Assembly: GCF_017916505.1 (NCBI RefSeq)
Contig: NZ_JAFMSZ010000004.1
Span: 186,001-250,000 of the forward strand
DNA from: Naasia sp. SYSU D00057
GTDB taxonomy: Bacteria > Actinomycetota > Actinomycetes > Actinomycetales > Microbacteriaceae
Direction of reading: 5' to 3'
Length of the DNA stretch: 64,000 nucleotides
This document shows, in pieces, positions 1-8,474 of this stretch. Positions within the stretch are counted from its first letter, which is position 1. The number at the start of each line of letters is the position of its first letter. The notes below the pieces were generated by a model that was given only the letters and a program-made list of their open reading frames with translations, made no database searches and was not told where the DNA came from. The position numbers and the translations under genes were made by a program.

Positions 1-95
1 CGGCGACTGCCGCCGGCATCGTCTGCTTCGCGCTCAGCGGCATCGTCGTGCTGATCGGCGTCTACCTGATCGTCCCGGCGCTGCACGGCGGATGA
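1..95 (+). CDS. C-terminal tail of a membrane protein (5' end outside window)
   Basis: An open frame enters from the left edge (first full codon at base 3) and ends with TGA at 93-95. The 30 visible residues are mostly hydrophobic, with a core IVVLIGVYLIVPAL followed by HGG, so this looks like a last transmembrane helix. The stop overlaps the next start as ATGA, which suggests co-transcription and translational coupling. The family cannot be named from this fragment. Confidence 0.6.
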   Translation, partial: ATAAGIVCFALSGIVVLIGVYLIVPALHGG

Positions 96-1003
96 CCGAG
101 CTGCGGGCCGTCCGCTTCTCCCGATACGGGGGGCCGGAGGTGCTGCACTACGAGCCGGTCGACGACGCGCCGACCCCTGAGGGGCGGCTCCGGGTCCGCG
201 TCGAGGCCGCCGGCCTCAACGTCTACGACACCAAGCGCCGCAGCGGCGTTGCCGGCGGTGTGCGCTTCCCCGCCGGCAACGGCAGCGACTTCACCGGTGT
301 GGTCGAGGAGGTCGGCGACGGCGTGGCGGGCTGGGCGCCCGGCGACTCGGTCCTCGGGCACGCCAATTTCCGCGCACAGTCCGACGTGGTCCGCGTCCCC
401 GCGGCCGACGTGGTGCGGCGACCGCCCGGGATGGCGGTCGAGGTCGCCGGAGCACTCGACCTCTCCGCCCGGACCGCCGCCGATCTCGTCCGCGCCGCCG
501 GCATCGGGCCCGGCGACGTGGTCCTCGTGAGCGCGGCCGCCGGCGGCGTCGGCGTCGTGACGGCGCAGCTCGCGCGGATCGCGGGCGCGGTCGTGCTCGG
601 CACCGCGGGTGAGGCGAACGCCCGATTCCTCGAGTCGCTCGGCGTTCTCCCCGTCCCCTACGGACCGGGGCTGGGGGAGCGCGTCCGCCGGCTGGCTCCG
701 TCGGCGGTCACCGCGGTGCTCGACCTGCACGGCCGGGAGACGCTCGAGGCGGGCGTCGAGCTCGGCGTCGACGCTCGCCGCATCCTCACGATCGCGGACC
801 GGGAGGCGGCCGACGAGCTCGGAGTGAGTGGCCTCCCTCAGCAGCCCCCGGACCCGGCCGCGCTCGTCCGGGCGGTCGAGCTCGTCGCCGCAGGCGACCT
901 CGTCCTCCCGGTCGACAGCGTGTTCCCGGTCGCCGACGTCGCGGCGGCGTACCGGCACTTCGAGGGCCGCCACCTCCGTGGCAAGGTGGTCCTGCGCCTC
1001 TGA
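92..1003 (+). CDS. NAD(P)H:quinone reductase-like MDR oxidoreductase
   Basis: A 303-residue medium-chain dehydrogenase/reductase. The N-terminal half is a GroES-like fold (VRVEAAGLN). A Rossmann segment follows near residue 150 (VVLVSAAAGGVG), the AAxGGVG form typical of quinone oxidoreductases that bind NADPH. The Cys/His zinc ligands of alcohol dehydrogenases are absent, so it should be zinc-independent. The ATG overlaps the upstream stop by 4 bp, so it is probably the second gene of an operon. The substrate cannot be read from sequence; crotonyl-CoA reductase-like or zeta-crystallin-like activities are alternatives. Confidence 0.88.
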   Translation: MTELRAVRFSRYGGPEVLHYEPVDDAPTPEGRLRVRVEAAGLNVYDTKRRSGVAGGVRFPAGNGSDFTGVVEEVGDGVAGWAPGDSVLGHANFRAQSDVVRVPAADVVRRPPGMAVEVAGALDLSARTAADLVRAAGIGPGDVVLVSAAAGGVGVVTAQLARIAGAVVLGTAGEANARFLESLGVLPVPYGPGLGERVRRLAPSAVTAVLDLHGRETLEAGVELGVDARRILTIADREAADELGVSGLPQQPPDPAALVRAVELVAAGDLVLPVDSVFPVADVAAAYRHFEGRHLRGKVVLRL

Positions 1004-1037
1004 CGGGGCGTCGGCCGCAGGCGTGCGAGGAGGGGAC

Positions 1038-1859
1038 GTGGCATCGCTCCGGAACCGGGCCATGACCGCGGTCGAGGGGCTCGTCGGCGAGATCGAGCGA
1101 CTCGCGCCCGCGACCGTCCGCGACGAGGACGACGCGCTGCACGATCTGCGTGTGGCCATGCGGAAGCTGCGCAGCGTCCTGGCAGCGGCACGGCCCGCGT
1201 TCGGCCGCGTGGCCGCGGACCGACTCCGGGAAGCCGTCAAGGAGGTCGCGGGCGCCCTCGGCGACGCACGCGACGCCGAGGTGCTGCTCGACGGTCTGGC
1301 CGGCCTCGCCCGCGAGTTCCCGGACGTCGACCTCTCGGACCTCGTGGAGCGCCGGCGGACGGTCACCGCCGAGGCGAAGACGCGTGCCGCCGAGGTGCTG
1401 CGCTCCGAGGCCTTCGCGGACCTGATGGCCGATCTCCGCTCGCTCCGGGACGCTCCGCCGGATGGGAACTCGGCGAAAGGGACCGGCGGTGCCCTCGCGC
1501 GGGACCTGGCGCGGATGCGGCGCCGGATGGCGGCGGCCGACGCGACGGGACTCGCCGGAGGCGAGCGGGAGCGACGGCTGCACGAGGTGCGCAAGGCGGC
1601 CAAGCGCCTCCGCTACGACGCGGACCTCCTCGTGCCGGGTTCCGGCTCCGTCGCGGCGGTGGCCGAGCGGATGCAGGACGCCCTCGGCGAGCGGCGTGAC
1701 CTGCTCGCCGTCGCCGAGGAGCTCGAGCGAGGCGTCGCTTACCGCCGGGAGGCGGGGGACCCTGATCCCCGGCTCGGTTCCCTCGCCGCGCTGCTCGTCG
1801 AGCGTGCGGACGGCCGGCTGGGCGAGTACCGGGCGGCGGCAGCGGACCTTCCGGACTGA
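1038..1859 (+). CDS. CHAD domain protein
   Basis: A 273-residue helical protein. It carries the two conserved CHAD motifs: LHDLRVAMRKLRS near residue 35 and LHEVRKAAKRLRYDADLL near residue 180, each supplying a histidine and a basic patch. CHAD domains bind polyphosphate and are often linked to CYTH triphosphatases; no CYTH domain is present here. The frame is open further upstream, but the GTG at 1038 follows GAGGAGGGG (1027-1035) at a good distance and gives a normal CHAD start. It is the last gene before a strand change and lies 34 bp after the oxidoreductase. Confidence 0.85.
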   Translation: MASLRNRAMTAVEGLVGEIERLAPATVRDEDDALHDLRVAMRKLRSVLAAARPAFGRVAADRLREAVKEVAGALGDARDAEVLLDGLAGLAREFPDVDLSDLVERRRTVTAEAKTRAAEVLRSEAFADLMADLRSLRDAPPDGNSAKGTGGALARDLARMRRRMAAADATGLAGGERERRLHEVRKAAKRLRYDADLLVPGSGSVAAVAERMQDALGERRDLLAVAEELERGVAYRREAGDPDPRLGSLAALLVERADGRLGEYRAAAADLPD

Positions 1860-1871
1860 TCCTCGGACGGC

Positions 1872-2042
1872 TCAGATCGGGTTGGCGGTGTCGTCCTCGT
1901 CCGGGACGAGCGACGAGGGCAGCACGCCCATCCCGCGCGGATCGACGACCGGGGTTCCGGCCGCCCCTCCCCGGCCCTCGTCGGGCACGGCGCCCTCGGC
2001 GCTGACGTCCTCGTTCAGGTGCTCGGAGCTGCGATCGGTCAT
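1872..2042 (-). CDS. Small acidic hypothetical protein (56 aa)
   Basis: A complete short frame from ATG (2040-2042) to TGA (1872-1874). The product begins MTDRSSEHLNEDVSAEGAV, is acidic, and is rich in Asp, Glu, Gly and Pro with no membrane segment. Codon third positions are G/C-rich like neighbouring genes. It lies convergent to the CHAD gene and divergent from aspA, filling what would otherwise be a 230-bp gap. I do not recognise a family; it is probably cytoplasmic and disordered. Confidence 0.6.
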   Translation of the reverse strand: MTDRSSEHLNEDVSAEGAVPDEGRGGAAGTPVVDPRGMGVLPSSLVPDEDDTANPI

Positions 2043-2078
2043 GCCTGCACGCTACGCCTTCCGGCCAGGAAGGGGCGC

Positions 2079-2084
2079 TAGGGT
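2079..2084 (+). promoter_or_regulatory. -10 box of leaderless aspA transcript
   Basis: TAGGGT, 7 nt before the GTG start at 2092; no Shine-Dalgarno sequence. Confidence 0.6.
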
Positions 2085-2091
2085 CGGGAAC

Positions 2092-3570
2092 GTGGACGAC
2101 GACGCCGACGACACCCGAGCGGTGCGCACCGAGTTCGATTCGCTGGGAAGCGTCGAGGTCCCCGCCGACGCCTATTGGGGCATCCACACGGCGCGTGCGC
2201 TCGAGAACTTCCCGATCTCCCGGCGCCCCATCTCGGTCTACCCGCACTTCGTGCACGCCCTCGGCGCCGTGAAGCAGGCGGCGGCGCGGGCCAACGCCGA
2301 GCTCGGCGTCCTTCCGCCCGAGAAGGCGGCCCTCATCGACGCGGCGTGCGCCGACGTGCGAGCCGGGCTCCTCGACGAGCAGTTCGTGGTGGGGGTCGTG
2401 CAGGGCGGTGCCGGCACCAGCACCAACATGAACGCCAACGAGGTGATCGCGAACCGGGCCCTCGAGCTGGCCGGGCGGCCGAAGGGCGACTACGCCTTCC
2501 TGCACCCGCTCGACGACGTCAACCGCAGCCAGTCCACCAACGACGTCTACCCGACCGCGATCAAGGTCGCGCTGTGCATGGGCCTCGAGCAGCTCCTCGA
2601 CGAGCTGAACCAGCTCCGCCTCGCGTTCGCCTACAAGGGGCAGGAGTTCGCGCACATCCTCAAGGTGGGCCGCACCCAGCTGCAGGATGCGGTGCCCATG
2701 ACCCTCGGCCAGGAGTTCCGCAGCTTCGCCGTCACGCTCGGCGAGGACCACTCGCGGCTGCGCGAGACGATCCCGCTGCTCTACGAGCACAACCTGGGGG
2801 CGACGGCCATCGGGACCGGCATCACCGCCGACCCGGGCTACGGGCCCGCCGTCAACCGGCACCTGCGCGAGATCACCGGCTTCGACCACGTGACCGCCCA
2901 GGACCTCGTGGAGGCGACCGCCGACGCCGGGGTCTTCATGTCCCTGTCCGGCGCGCTCAAGCGCTCGGCGATCAAGCTGTCGAAGATCTGCAACGACCTG
3001 CGCCTGCTCTCCTCCGGCCCTCAGGCCGGCTTCGGCGAGATCAACCTGCCCGCGCGGCAGGCCGGGTCGTCGATCATGCCCGGCAAGGTGAACCCGGTCA
3101 TCCCCGAGGTCGTCAACCAGGTCGCGTTCTCCATCGCGGGTGCCGACGTCACCGTGACCATGGCGGCGGAGGCGGGGCAGCTCCAGCTCAACGCGTTCGA
3201 GCCGATCATCGCCCACTCGCTGCTGCAGAGCCTCAGCTGGCTCGAGAACGCCTGCCGCACCCTCCGGGTCAACTGCGTGGACGGGATCACGGCGAACGAG
3301 CGCCGGCTCGCCCAGATGGTGGGAGCGTCGGTCGGGATCGTCACCGCGCTCACCCCGTACATCGGCTACGCCGCGGCGGCCTCGCTCGCGAAGGAGGCCC
3401 TCAGCGGCCAGCGGGATGTCGCCGACCTCGTCGTCGAGTCGGGACTGCTCACCCGCGAGGAGGTGACCCGCCTGCTCGCGCTCGAGCGCCTGGCGGGGCA
3501 GCCCGCCACGATCGCGCCGCTCCCGGTGCTGCCGCCCGTGCAGCAGTTCCCGGCCCCCGCCGAGCGCTGA
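2092..3570 (+). CDS. aspA: Aspartate ammonia-lyase
   Basis: A 492-residue member of the fumarase/aspartase superfamily. It carries the signature GSSIMPGKVN near residue 325, followed by PVIPEVVNQVAF, the form seen in aspartases rather than class II fumarases (which read PTQCEA). NRSQSTNDVYPTA supplies further active-site residues. It should interconvert L-aspartate and fumarate plus ammonia as a cytoplasmic tetramer. The frame is open far upstream, but the GTG at 2092 directly behind a TANNNT box gives the expected family length. A fumarase annotation is possible but less likely. Confidence 0.88.
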   Translation: MDDDADDTRAVRTEFDSLGSVEVPADAYWGIHTARALENFPISRRPISVYPHFVHALGAVKQAAARANAELGVLPPEKAALIDAACADVRAGLLDEQFVVGVVQGGAGTSTNMNANEVIANRALELAGRPKGDYAFLHPLDDVNRSQSTNDVYPTAIKVALCMGLEQLLDELNQLRLAFAYKGQEFAHILKVGRTQLQDAVPMTLGQEFRSFAVTLGEDHSRLRETIPLLYEHNLGATAIGTGITADPGYGPAVNRHLREITGFDHVTAQDLVEATADAGVFMSLSGALKRSAIKLSKICNDLRLLSSGPQAGFGEINLPARQAGSSIMPGKVNPVIPEVVNQVAFSIAGADVTVTMAAEAGQLQLNAFEPIIAHSLLQSLSWLENACRTLRVNCVDGITANERRLAQMVGASVGIVTALTPYIGYAAAASLAKEALSGQRDVADLVVESGLLTREEVTRLLALERLAGQPATIAPLPVLPPVQQFPAPAER

Positions 3571-3585
3571 GCGCGGTGCCGGCCA

Positions 3586-3761
3586 CCCGGTGATCGAGGA
3601 GCCGCCGAAGGCGGCCCTTCCCCGGTGATTGAGCAGCCGCCGAAGGCGGCGTCTCGAAATCCCGCGAGCCGATCTCTGGACCGGACCACTGATGGTCGCG
3701 TTCGAGAACCGGTCGCGTGATTTTCGAGACGCTCGCTGCGCGAGCTCCTCAATCACCGGGG
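3586..3761. repeat. REP-like palindromic repeats between convergent gene ends
   Basis: Two direct copies start at 3586 and 3621 (CCCGGTGATYGAGSAG, then GCCGCC-GAA-GGCGGC). An inverted copy ends at 3761. The terminal arms CCCCGGTGATTGAG (3620-3633) and CTCAATCACCGGGG (3748-3761) are perfect complements. Inner arms GTCTCGAAAT (3651-3660) and ATTTTCGAGAC (3719-3729) also pair, with one extra T. Each unit has its own small hairpin (the right one GCTCGC-TGC-GCGAGC). This resembles the REP/BIME elements scattered in Microbacteriaceae genomes. It may also terminate aspA and the opposing gene. Confidence 0.75.
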
Positions 3762-3780
3762 AGGGTGCGGAGGGCGGGGC

Positions 3781-4632
3781 TCAGCTCCCCGAGGAGCCGG
3801 ACTTGCCGGCGGGGGCGACGCCGCCGGTGGGCTCGCCCTCACCTGCAGGGGTGTCGACGGCGGCGGGGCCGGCCTCGCCGATCGTCGCGGCGCGGACCTC
3901 GGAGGCGGTGCCCGCGGGCTCCTCGTCCGAGCCGAGCACGCCGGACTGCTCCGGCTCGTCGACGTCGTCGAGCGAGGCGAGGGCCTCGTCGCGTGCCTCG
4001 GCGGCGCTCCGGATGGCGGTCTCGCCGCGCTCCTTGATCTCGTCCGCGGTGCCGGTCATGCGGTCGCGCACGTCCGAGGCCCGGTCGTTGACTCGGTCGC
4101 GAACATCGGTGGCGCGGCCGCTCATGCGCTCGCGCACGTCGCTCGCCTTGCCGGACACCCGCTCGCGCACATCGCTCGCCTTCCCCGACATCCGCTCGCG
4201 CACGTCGCTCGCCGTGCCGCTGACGCGCTCGCGCACGCCGGACACCGTGCCGCTGACCCGCTCGCGCACGCCGGACGCGGCGCCGGTCACCTTGTCGGTC
4301 ACCTCGTGCGCGGTGCTGACCGCCTTCCCCGCGACGTCGCGCGCGGTGGTCACCGTCTTCTCGGCGACCTCGGACGTGAGGTGGGCGGCGCGGGAGGCGG
4401 CGTCGATCGCCGCCTCACCCGTCTTCGCGGCGGCGCCGGTGGCCGCCTCGCGGAGGACGGGCGCCTGCTCGCGGGCGTAGCGGAGGGCGTCCTCGCGCGC
4501 CTTCGTCACGCGCGGGTCGTGCCAGGCGCCGTCGGCGCGCTCCTTGAGCTGCAGGTAGCGCTCGCGGCCGGCTCGCGCCCCGAGGACGTAGCCGGCGGCG
4601 AGACCGGACATGAGGAGGAGTCGCAGGCGCAC
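3781..4632 (-). CDS. YtxH-like protein with hendecad repeats
   Basis: A 283-residue protein. The N-terminal segment MRLRLLLMSGLAAGYVLGARAGRE is a short membrane anchor of the YtxH type. Residues about 110-195 form seven or eight tandem 11-residue repeats of the pattern VRERVSGKASD, an amphipathic hendecad like those of LEA and apolipoprotein-like proteins. An acidic, Pro/Gly-rich tail follows. The GTG start (4630-4632) is 2 nt after the stop of the upstream YihY gene, with GAGGAGAG as ribosome site, so the two are co-translated. A stress-related membrane-surface role is inferred. Confidence 0.75.
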   Translation of the reverse strand: MRLRLLLMSGLAAGYVLGARAGRERYLQLKERADGAWHDPRVTKAREDALRYAREQAPVLREAATGAAAKTGEAAIDAASRAAHLTSEVAEKTVTTARDVAGKAVSTAHEVTDKVTGAASGVRERVSGTVSGVRERVSGTASDVRERMSGKASDVRERVSGKASDVRERMSGRATDVRDRVNDRASDVRDRMTGTADEIKERGETAIRSAAEARDEALASLDDVDEPEQSGVLGSDEEPAGTASEVRAATIGEAGPAAVDTPAGEGEPTGGVAPAGKSGSSGS

Positions 4633-4634
4633 CG

Positions 4635-5900
4635 TCAGCTCTCCTCGATGGGGTTGCCGGGGGTGGACTGGCGGGCGGTCCGCTCCTCCTCGGCGTTCTC
4701 GACGGAGTGCTCGGAGTCGGTGATGGGCTCGCCGGGGGTGGTGTAGTCGGCGTTTCCGGGACCCTTGAGATCGGGGTCCGCCGGCGTGGAGAAGTCCCCT
4801 TCGACTGCTCCTTCGTCGGGGATCTGGCGGTCGCGTTCGTTCATGGCGCTCAGCCTACGCCGGACGGCCTGGAGCGGAACGGGGAGGTTGACGGGAGGCA
4901 GACCGGCTGCCAGGAGCGCCTCGGACTGCTCCCGGATGGCCCGTCCCTCGGCCTCGTCGCGCGCGAGGGAGCGGGCGAGCACCAGGTTGCGGCTCGTGTC
5001 GCGCATGGGCACGCGGATGGTCGACTCGGACGGGATGCCGGCTCTCAGGTGGTGCACGCGGGTGAGCTCGGCGTCGAGGCCCGCGCCGAGCACGAGCACG
5101 AGGTTGCTGAGGAACAGCCAGAGCAGCACCACCACGGCGCCGCCCACCCAGCCGTAGAGCTCGTCGTAGTGGGCCAGGCCGACGATGTACAGCCAGAAGC
5201 CGCCGGTCCCGAGCGTCCAGCCGGCGAGCGCGAGCACGGCGCCGGCCGAGAACCAGGGCGCCGTCTCCCGGTCGACCGTCGGGGTGAAGTAGTAGAGCAT
5301 GGCGATGAGCGCGGCGGCGAGCAGGAGCAGCGCCGGCCAGCGCGCGACGTTCCAGAGGGTGAGCCACGGCTCACCGACGCCCGCGACCCGAGCAGCCGCC
5401 TCCGCCACGCGCGGAGTCGCGAAGAGGAGCAGCAGTGCGGCCGTCATGCCCACGGTGAGCAGCAGCGTGACGGCGAGCATCAGCGACCGGAACTTCCAGA
5501 TGCGCCGCCCCTCCTGCACGCCGTAGAGCGTGTTCACCGTCCGCCCGAACGCGGTGGTGTACGCCGACCCGGTCCAGAGCGTGAGCGCGAAGCCGACGAG
5601 GAAGGCGCCGCCCGGATTGTCCAGGTTCGTGAACTGCTCGAGCGGACGGCGGATCGTGTCCACGAGGTCGTTCGTGCCGATCTCGCCGACCACCTGCAGG
5701 ACGAAGTCGACGGCCCGGGAGCCGTCGACGACCGCGAGCGCCGACATGACGGCGAGCGCGGCGGGGAAGACGGTGAGGGCGGAGAAGAAGGTGAGGGACG
5801 CCGCGGAATCCCAGCCGCGGACGCGCGCGAAGGAGTGCCCGGTGCGCCGGATGGCGTAGGCCCAGTCGGAGCGTCCGACGATGCGGTGCCCGCGGCTCAC
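4635..5900 (-). CDS. YihY/virulence factor BrkB family membrane protein
   Basis: A 421-residue protein with about six transmembrane helices in residues 35-275. Family motifs include AASLTFFSALTVFPAAL near the N terminus and GWVGGAVVVLLWLFLSN near residue 250. The C-terminal 140 residues are hydrophilic and acidic. Despite its historical RNase BN name the family is not an RNase; its function is uncertain. The GTG start at 5898-5900 overlaps the ligD stop by 4 bp, so it is the middle gene of a ligD-yihY-ytxH operon. Confidence 0.85.
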   Translation of the reverse strand: MSRGHRIVGRSDWAYAIRRTGHSFARVRGWDSAASLTFFSALTVFPAALAVMSALAVVDGSRAVDFVLQVVGEIGTNDLVDTIRRPLEQFTNLDNPGGAFLVGFALTLWTGSAYTTAFGRTVNTLYGVQEGRRIWKFRSLMLAVTLLLTVGMTAALLLLFATPRVAEAAARVAGVGEPWLTLWNVARWPALLLLAAALIAMLYYFTPTVDRETAPWFSAGAVLALAGWTLGTGGFWLYIVGLAHYDELYGWVGGAVVVLLWLFLSNLVLVLGAGLDAELTRVHHLRAGIPSESTIRVPMRDTSRNLVLARSLARDEAEGRAIREQSEALLAAGLPPVNLPVPLQAVRRRLSAMNERDRQIPDEGAVEGDFSTPADPDLKGPGNADYTTPGEPITDSEHSVENAEEERTARQSTPGNPIEES

Positions 5901-8386
5901 GGGCGTTCCGGCACGACGTCGGCTGGCCCCTTGTCATCGCGCCAGCCGCGCCAGGAGGGCTGACGCAGCCGTCCGGGCCCGGTCCACTCGGCGAACTCGA
6001 CCTCGCCGACGAGCCGCGGCTCGACCCAGTGCGCGTCCCTGGCGTCGGCGCGCGGGATGTCGGTGAACGGGTTCTCGTCGCGCTCGAGCGGGGCGAGGCG
6101 TGCGGCGATCTCGGCGAGGCTGCGGCTCGTGAACCCGGTGCCCACCTTGCCGACGTAGCGCAGCGAGTCGCCCTCCGGGATGCCGAGCAGGAGGGAGCCG
6201 ATCGTGCCCTCCCGACCGCCCTGCCCGGGCCGCCAGCCGCCGATCACGACCTCCTGCGCGCTGTGGTGCTTGAGCTTCACCCAGGCCCCGGACCGCCGGC
6301 CCGGTGTGTAGGTCGACTCACGGCGCTTCGCGACCACGCCCTCGAGGCCGAGCGACCGGCTCGCCTCCATCGCCTCGTCGACGGTGCGCCCAGCACCCGA
6401 GAACTCCGGCGGCACCTGCACGACGCCGGCCGAGCGCACGATCTCGGCGAGGAGGCGGCGGCGCTCGTCGTACGGCTCGTCGAGCAGCGAGCGCCCGTCC
6501 GCCTCGAGCAGGTCGAACACCATCAGGTGCACGGGGACGCGGCGGCGTGCGCCCTCGATGTCCGCCGCGCCCACCAGGTTCATGCGCTGCTGCAGCAGCC
6601 CGAAGTCGGGCCTGCCGCCGCGGCCGATCGCGACGATCTCGCCGTCCAGCAGGGCGGTGCCGGCGCGGACGGCGGCGGGCACGTCCTGCAGCTCCGGGTA
6701 CGCGGCGGTCAGGTCGTTGCCGTTGCGGCTGACGAGCCGGACGGCGCCGCCCCGCACCTCGACGAGCGCGCGGATGCCGTCCCACTTCATCTCGTAGGCC
6801 CATCGGTCGCCGCCGCCGACCAGGCCGGGCTTGCCGAGGGTCGCGAGCATGGGGCCGCGCTCGAGCGCCGCCGAGACGACGTCCGCCGCCGGCGACCTTC
6901 TCGTCGTCGTGACCGGCCGCGCGGCGGCGGGAGCCGCGGGGGAGGCCGACCGGGGCCCGTGCTCGGGCTTCATGCGGTGCATCAGCCAGTTCTTCTCGTC
7001 GCCGCCGCGTCCGGTGCGCAGGAGCGCCACCCGCACCGGACCGCCGAGCGGGCCGTCGGGCCGTCCGTGCAGGGTCACGATGACCTCGTCGTCCCGCCAC
7101 TTCTCGAGGTCGTAGGTGCCCGCGTCCCAGATGGTGACCTCACCCGCGCCGTACTCGCCGGCGGGGATGCGGCCCTCGAAGGTGCCGTACTCGAGCGGAT
7201 GGTCCTCGGTGTGCACCGCGAGATGGTTCTCGGCGGGCGTCTCGGGGACCCCCTTCGGCACCGCCCAGGACACGAGGACGCCCTCGTTCTCGAGCCGGAA
7301 GTCGTAGTGCAGCCGTCTCGCGTGGTGCTCCTGGATGACGAAGCTGCGCCCGTCGGATGGGACGGCGGGATCCGCGGGCACCGGCTCGGGGGTCTTCGAC
7401 GCGTCGCGCATGCTCCGGTAGGTCGCGAGGCGGTCCCGTGCCTCCGGCGTCGACTCGAAGGTCGCCATCCGCTCGGGCGTCGGCTCGAGGACCCGGGCGG
7501 GGTCGAGGGCCGCGAGCAGATCGCCGTCCCGGGCGACGCGCTCCAGCACCTCCCGGAAGCCGAGGTGGGCGAGGCCCGGGTCGTCGAGCTCGGCCCAGGT
7601 GCGGGGCGCCGCCGCCGTCGGCTGCGCGCGCCCGCGGAGGGAGTAGGGCGCGATCGTGGTCTTGGCCGCGCTGTTCTGGCTCCAGTCCACGAGCACCTTG
7701 CCGAGCCGCAGCGACTTCTTCATGTCGCTGACCACGAGGTCCGGGTCGTCCGCCTCGAGCGCCCGCGCCAGCTCGTGCGCGAACGCGGAGATCTCCTCGC
7801 TCGAACGGGTCCCGTCGAGGTGCGCGTAGAGGTGGATGCCCTTGCTGCCGCTCGTGACCGGGAACGGTTCGAGCCCGACGCCCCGGAGGATCGGCCGGAT
7901 GCGGCGCGCGATCTCGGCGCACTCCGGCAGGCCGACTCCGGGGCCGGGATCGAGGTCGAGCACGAGCCGGTCGGGGTTGAGGGTCGCGCCCGTGGAGTCG
8001 AACTTCCACTGCGGCACGTGCAGCTCGAGCGACGACACCTGCGCCACCCAGGCGAGCGTCGCCCGGTCGTTGAGCAGCGGGTACTCGATCGTGTGCGACT
8101 TGTGGTGCTGGATGCGGCGGGGCACCCAGTCCGGCGCGCCGTCGTCGAGGTTCTTCTGGAAGAACACCTCGCCCGGCTTCTCCTCGGTGCCGACGCCGTT
8201 CACCCATCGCTTGCGGGTGAGCGCCCGGTCGCGGGTGTGGGGGATGAGCACGTCCGCGACCCGCGCGTAGTAGTCGAGGACCTCGGCCTTCGTCGTGCCG
8301 GTCTCGGGGTAGAGCACCTTGTCGAGGTTGGTGAGTCGCAGGCGCCGGCCGTCGACCACGACGGTGTCGCCGCTCGACCGGGCCAT
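5897..8386 (-). CDS. ligD: ATP-dependent DNA ligase D (POL-PE-LIG)
   Basis: An 829-residue NHEJ ligase in the mycobacterial domain order. The primase-polymerase domain (about 1-300) has catalytic Asp144/Asp146 in LVLDLDPGPG. The 3'-phosphoesterase domain (about 345-465) has HHARRLHYDFRLE. The ligase domain (about 515-815) has the adenylated Lys534 in YEMKWDGIRA. With Ku it repairs double-strand breaks and can fill and resect ends. The ATG follows a purine-rich AGGAAAGAGG. It is divergent from ku and heads an operon with the YihY gene (GTGA overlap). Confidence 0.97.
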   Translation of the reverse strand: MARSSGDTVVVDGRRLRLTNLDKVLYPETGTTKAEVLDYYARVADVLIPHTRDRALTRKRWVNGVGTEEKPGEVFFQKNLDDGAPDWVPRRIQHHKSHTIEYPLLNDRATLAWVAQVSSLELHVPQWKFDSTGATLNPDRLVLDLDPGPGVGLPECAEIARRIRPILRGVGLEPFPVTSGSKGIHLYAHLDGTRSSEEISAFAHELARALEADDPDLVVSDMKKSLRLGKVLVDWSQNSAAKTTIAPYSLRGRAQPTAAAPRTWAELDDPGLAHLGFREVLERVARDGDLLAALDPARVLEPTPERMATFESTPEARDRLATYRSMRDASKTPEPVPADPAVPSDGRSFVIQEHHARRLHYDFRLENEGVLVSWAVPKGVPETPAENHLAVHTEDHPLEYGTFEGRIPAGEYGAGEVTIWDAGTYDLEKWRDDEVIVTLHGRPDGPLGGPVRVALLRTGRGGDEKNWLMHRMKPEHGPRSASPAAPAAARPVTTTRRSPAADVVSAALERGPMLATLGKPGLVGGGDRWAYEMKWDGIRALVEVRGGAVRLVSRNGNDLTAAYPELQDVPAAVRAGTALLDGEIVAIGRGGRPDFGLLQQRMNLVGAADIEGARRRVPVHLMVFDLLEADGRSLLDEPYDERRRLLAEIVRSAGVVQVPPEFSGAGRTVDEAMEASRSLGLEGVVAKRRESTYTPGRRSGAWVKLKHHSAQEVVIGGWRPGQGGREGTIGSLLLGIPEGDSLRYVGKVGTGFTSRSLAEIAARLAPLERDENPFTDIPRADARDAHWVEPRLVGEVEFAEWTGPGRLRQPSWRGWRDDKGPADVVPERP

Positions 8387-8405
8387 CCCGCCTCTTTCCT
8401 CCCGA

Positions 8406-8435
8406 GCGGTAGGTGCTGCCGAACCGGGATGTCAA
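8406..8435 (-). promoter_or_regulatory. ligD promoter
   Basis: On the minus strand TTGACA (8435-8430) is followed after 18 nt by TACCGC (8411-8406), just upstream of the ligD ribosome site. The -35 is a perfect consensus and the -10 is partial. Confidence 0.55.
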
Positions 8436-8462
8436 CGCTACCCGTCGCCTGATCAAACGCGG

Positions 8463-8468
8463 AATACT
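8463..8468 (+). promoter_or_regulatory. -10 box of leaderless ku transcript
   Basis: AATACT, 6 nt before the ATG at 8475; it selects this start over upstream in-frame codons. Confidence 0.5.
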
Positions 8469-8474
8469 GGGTCC

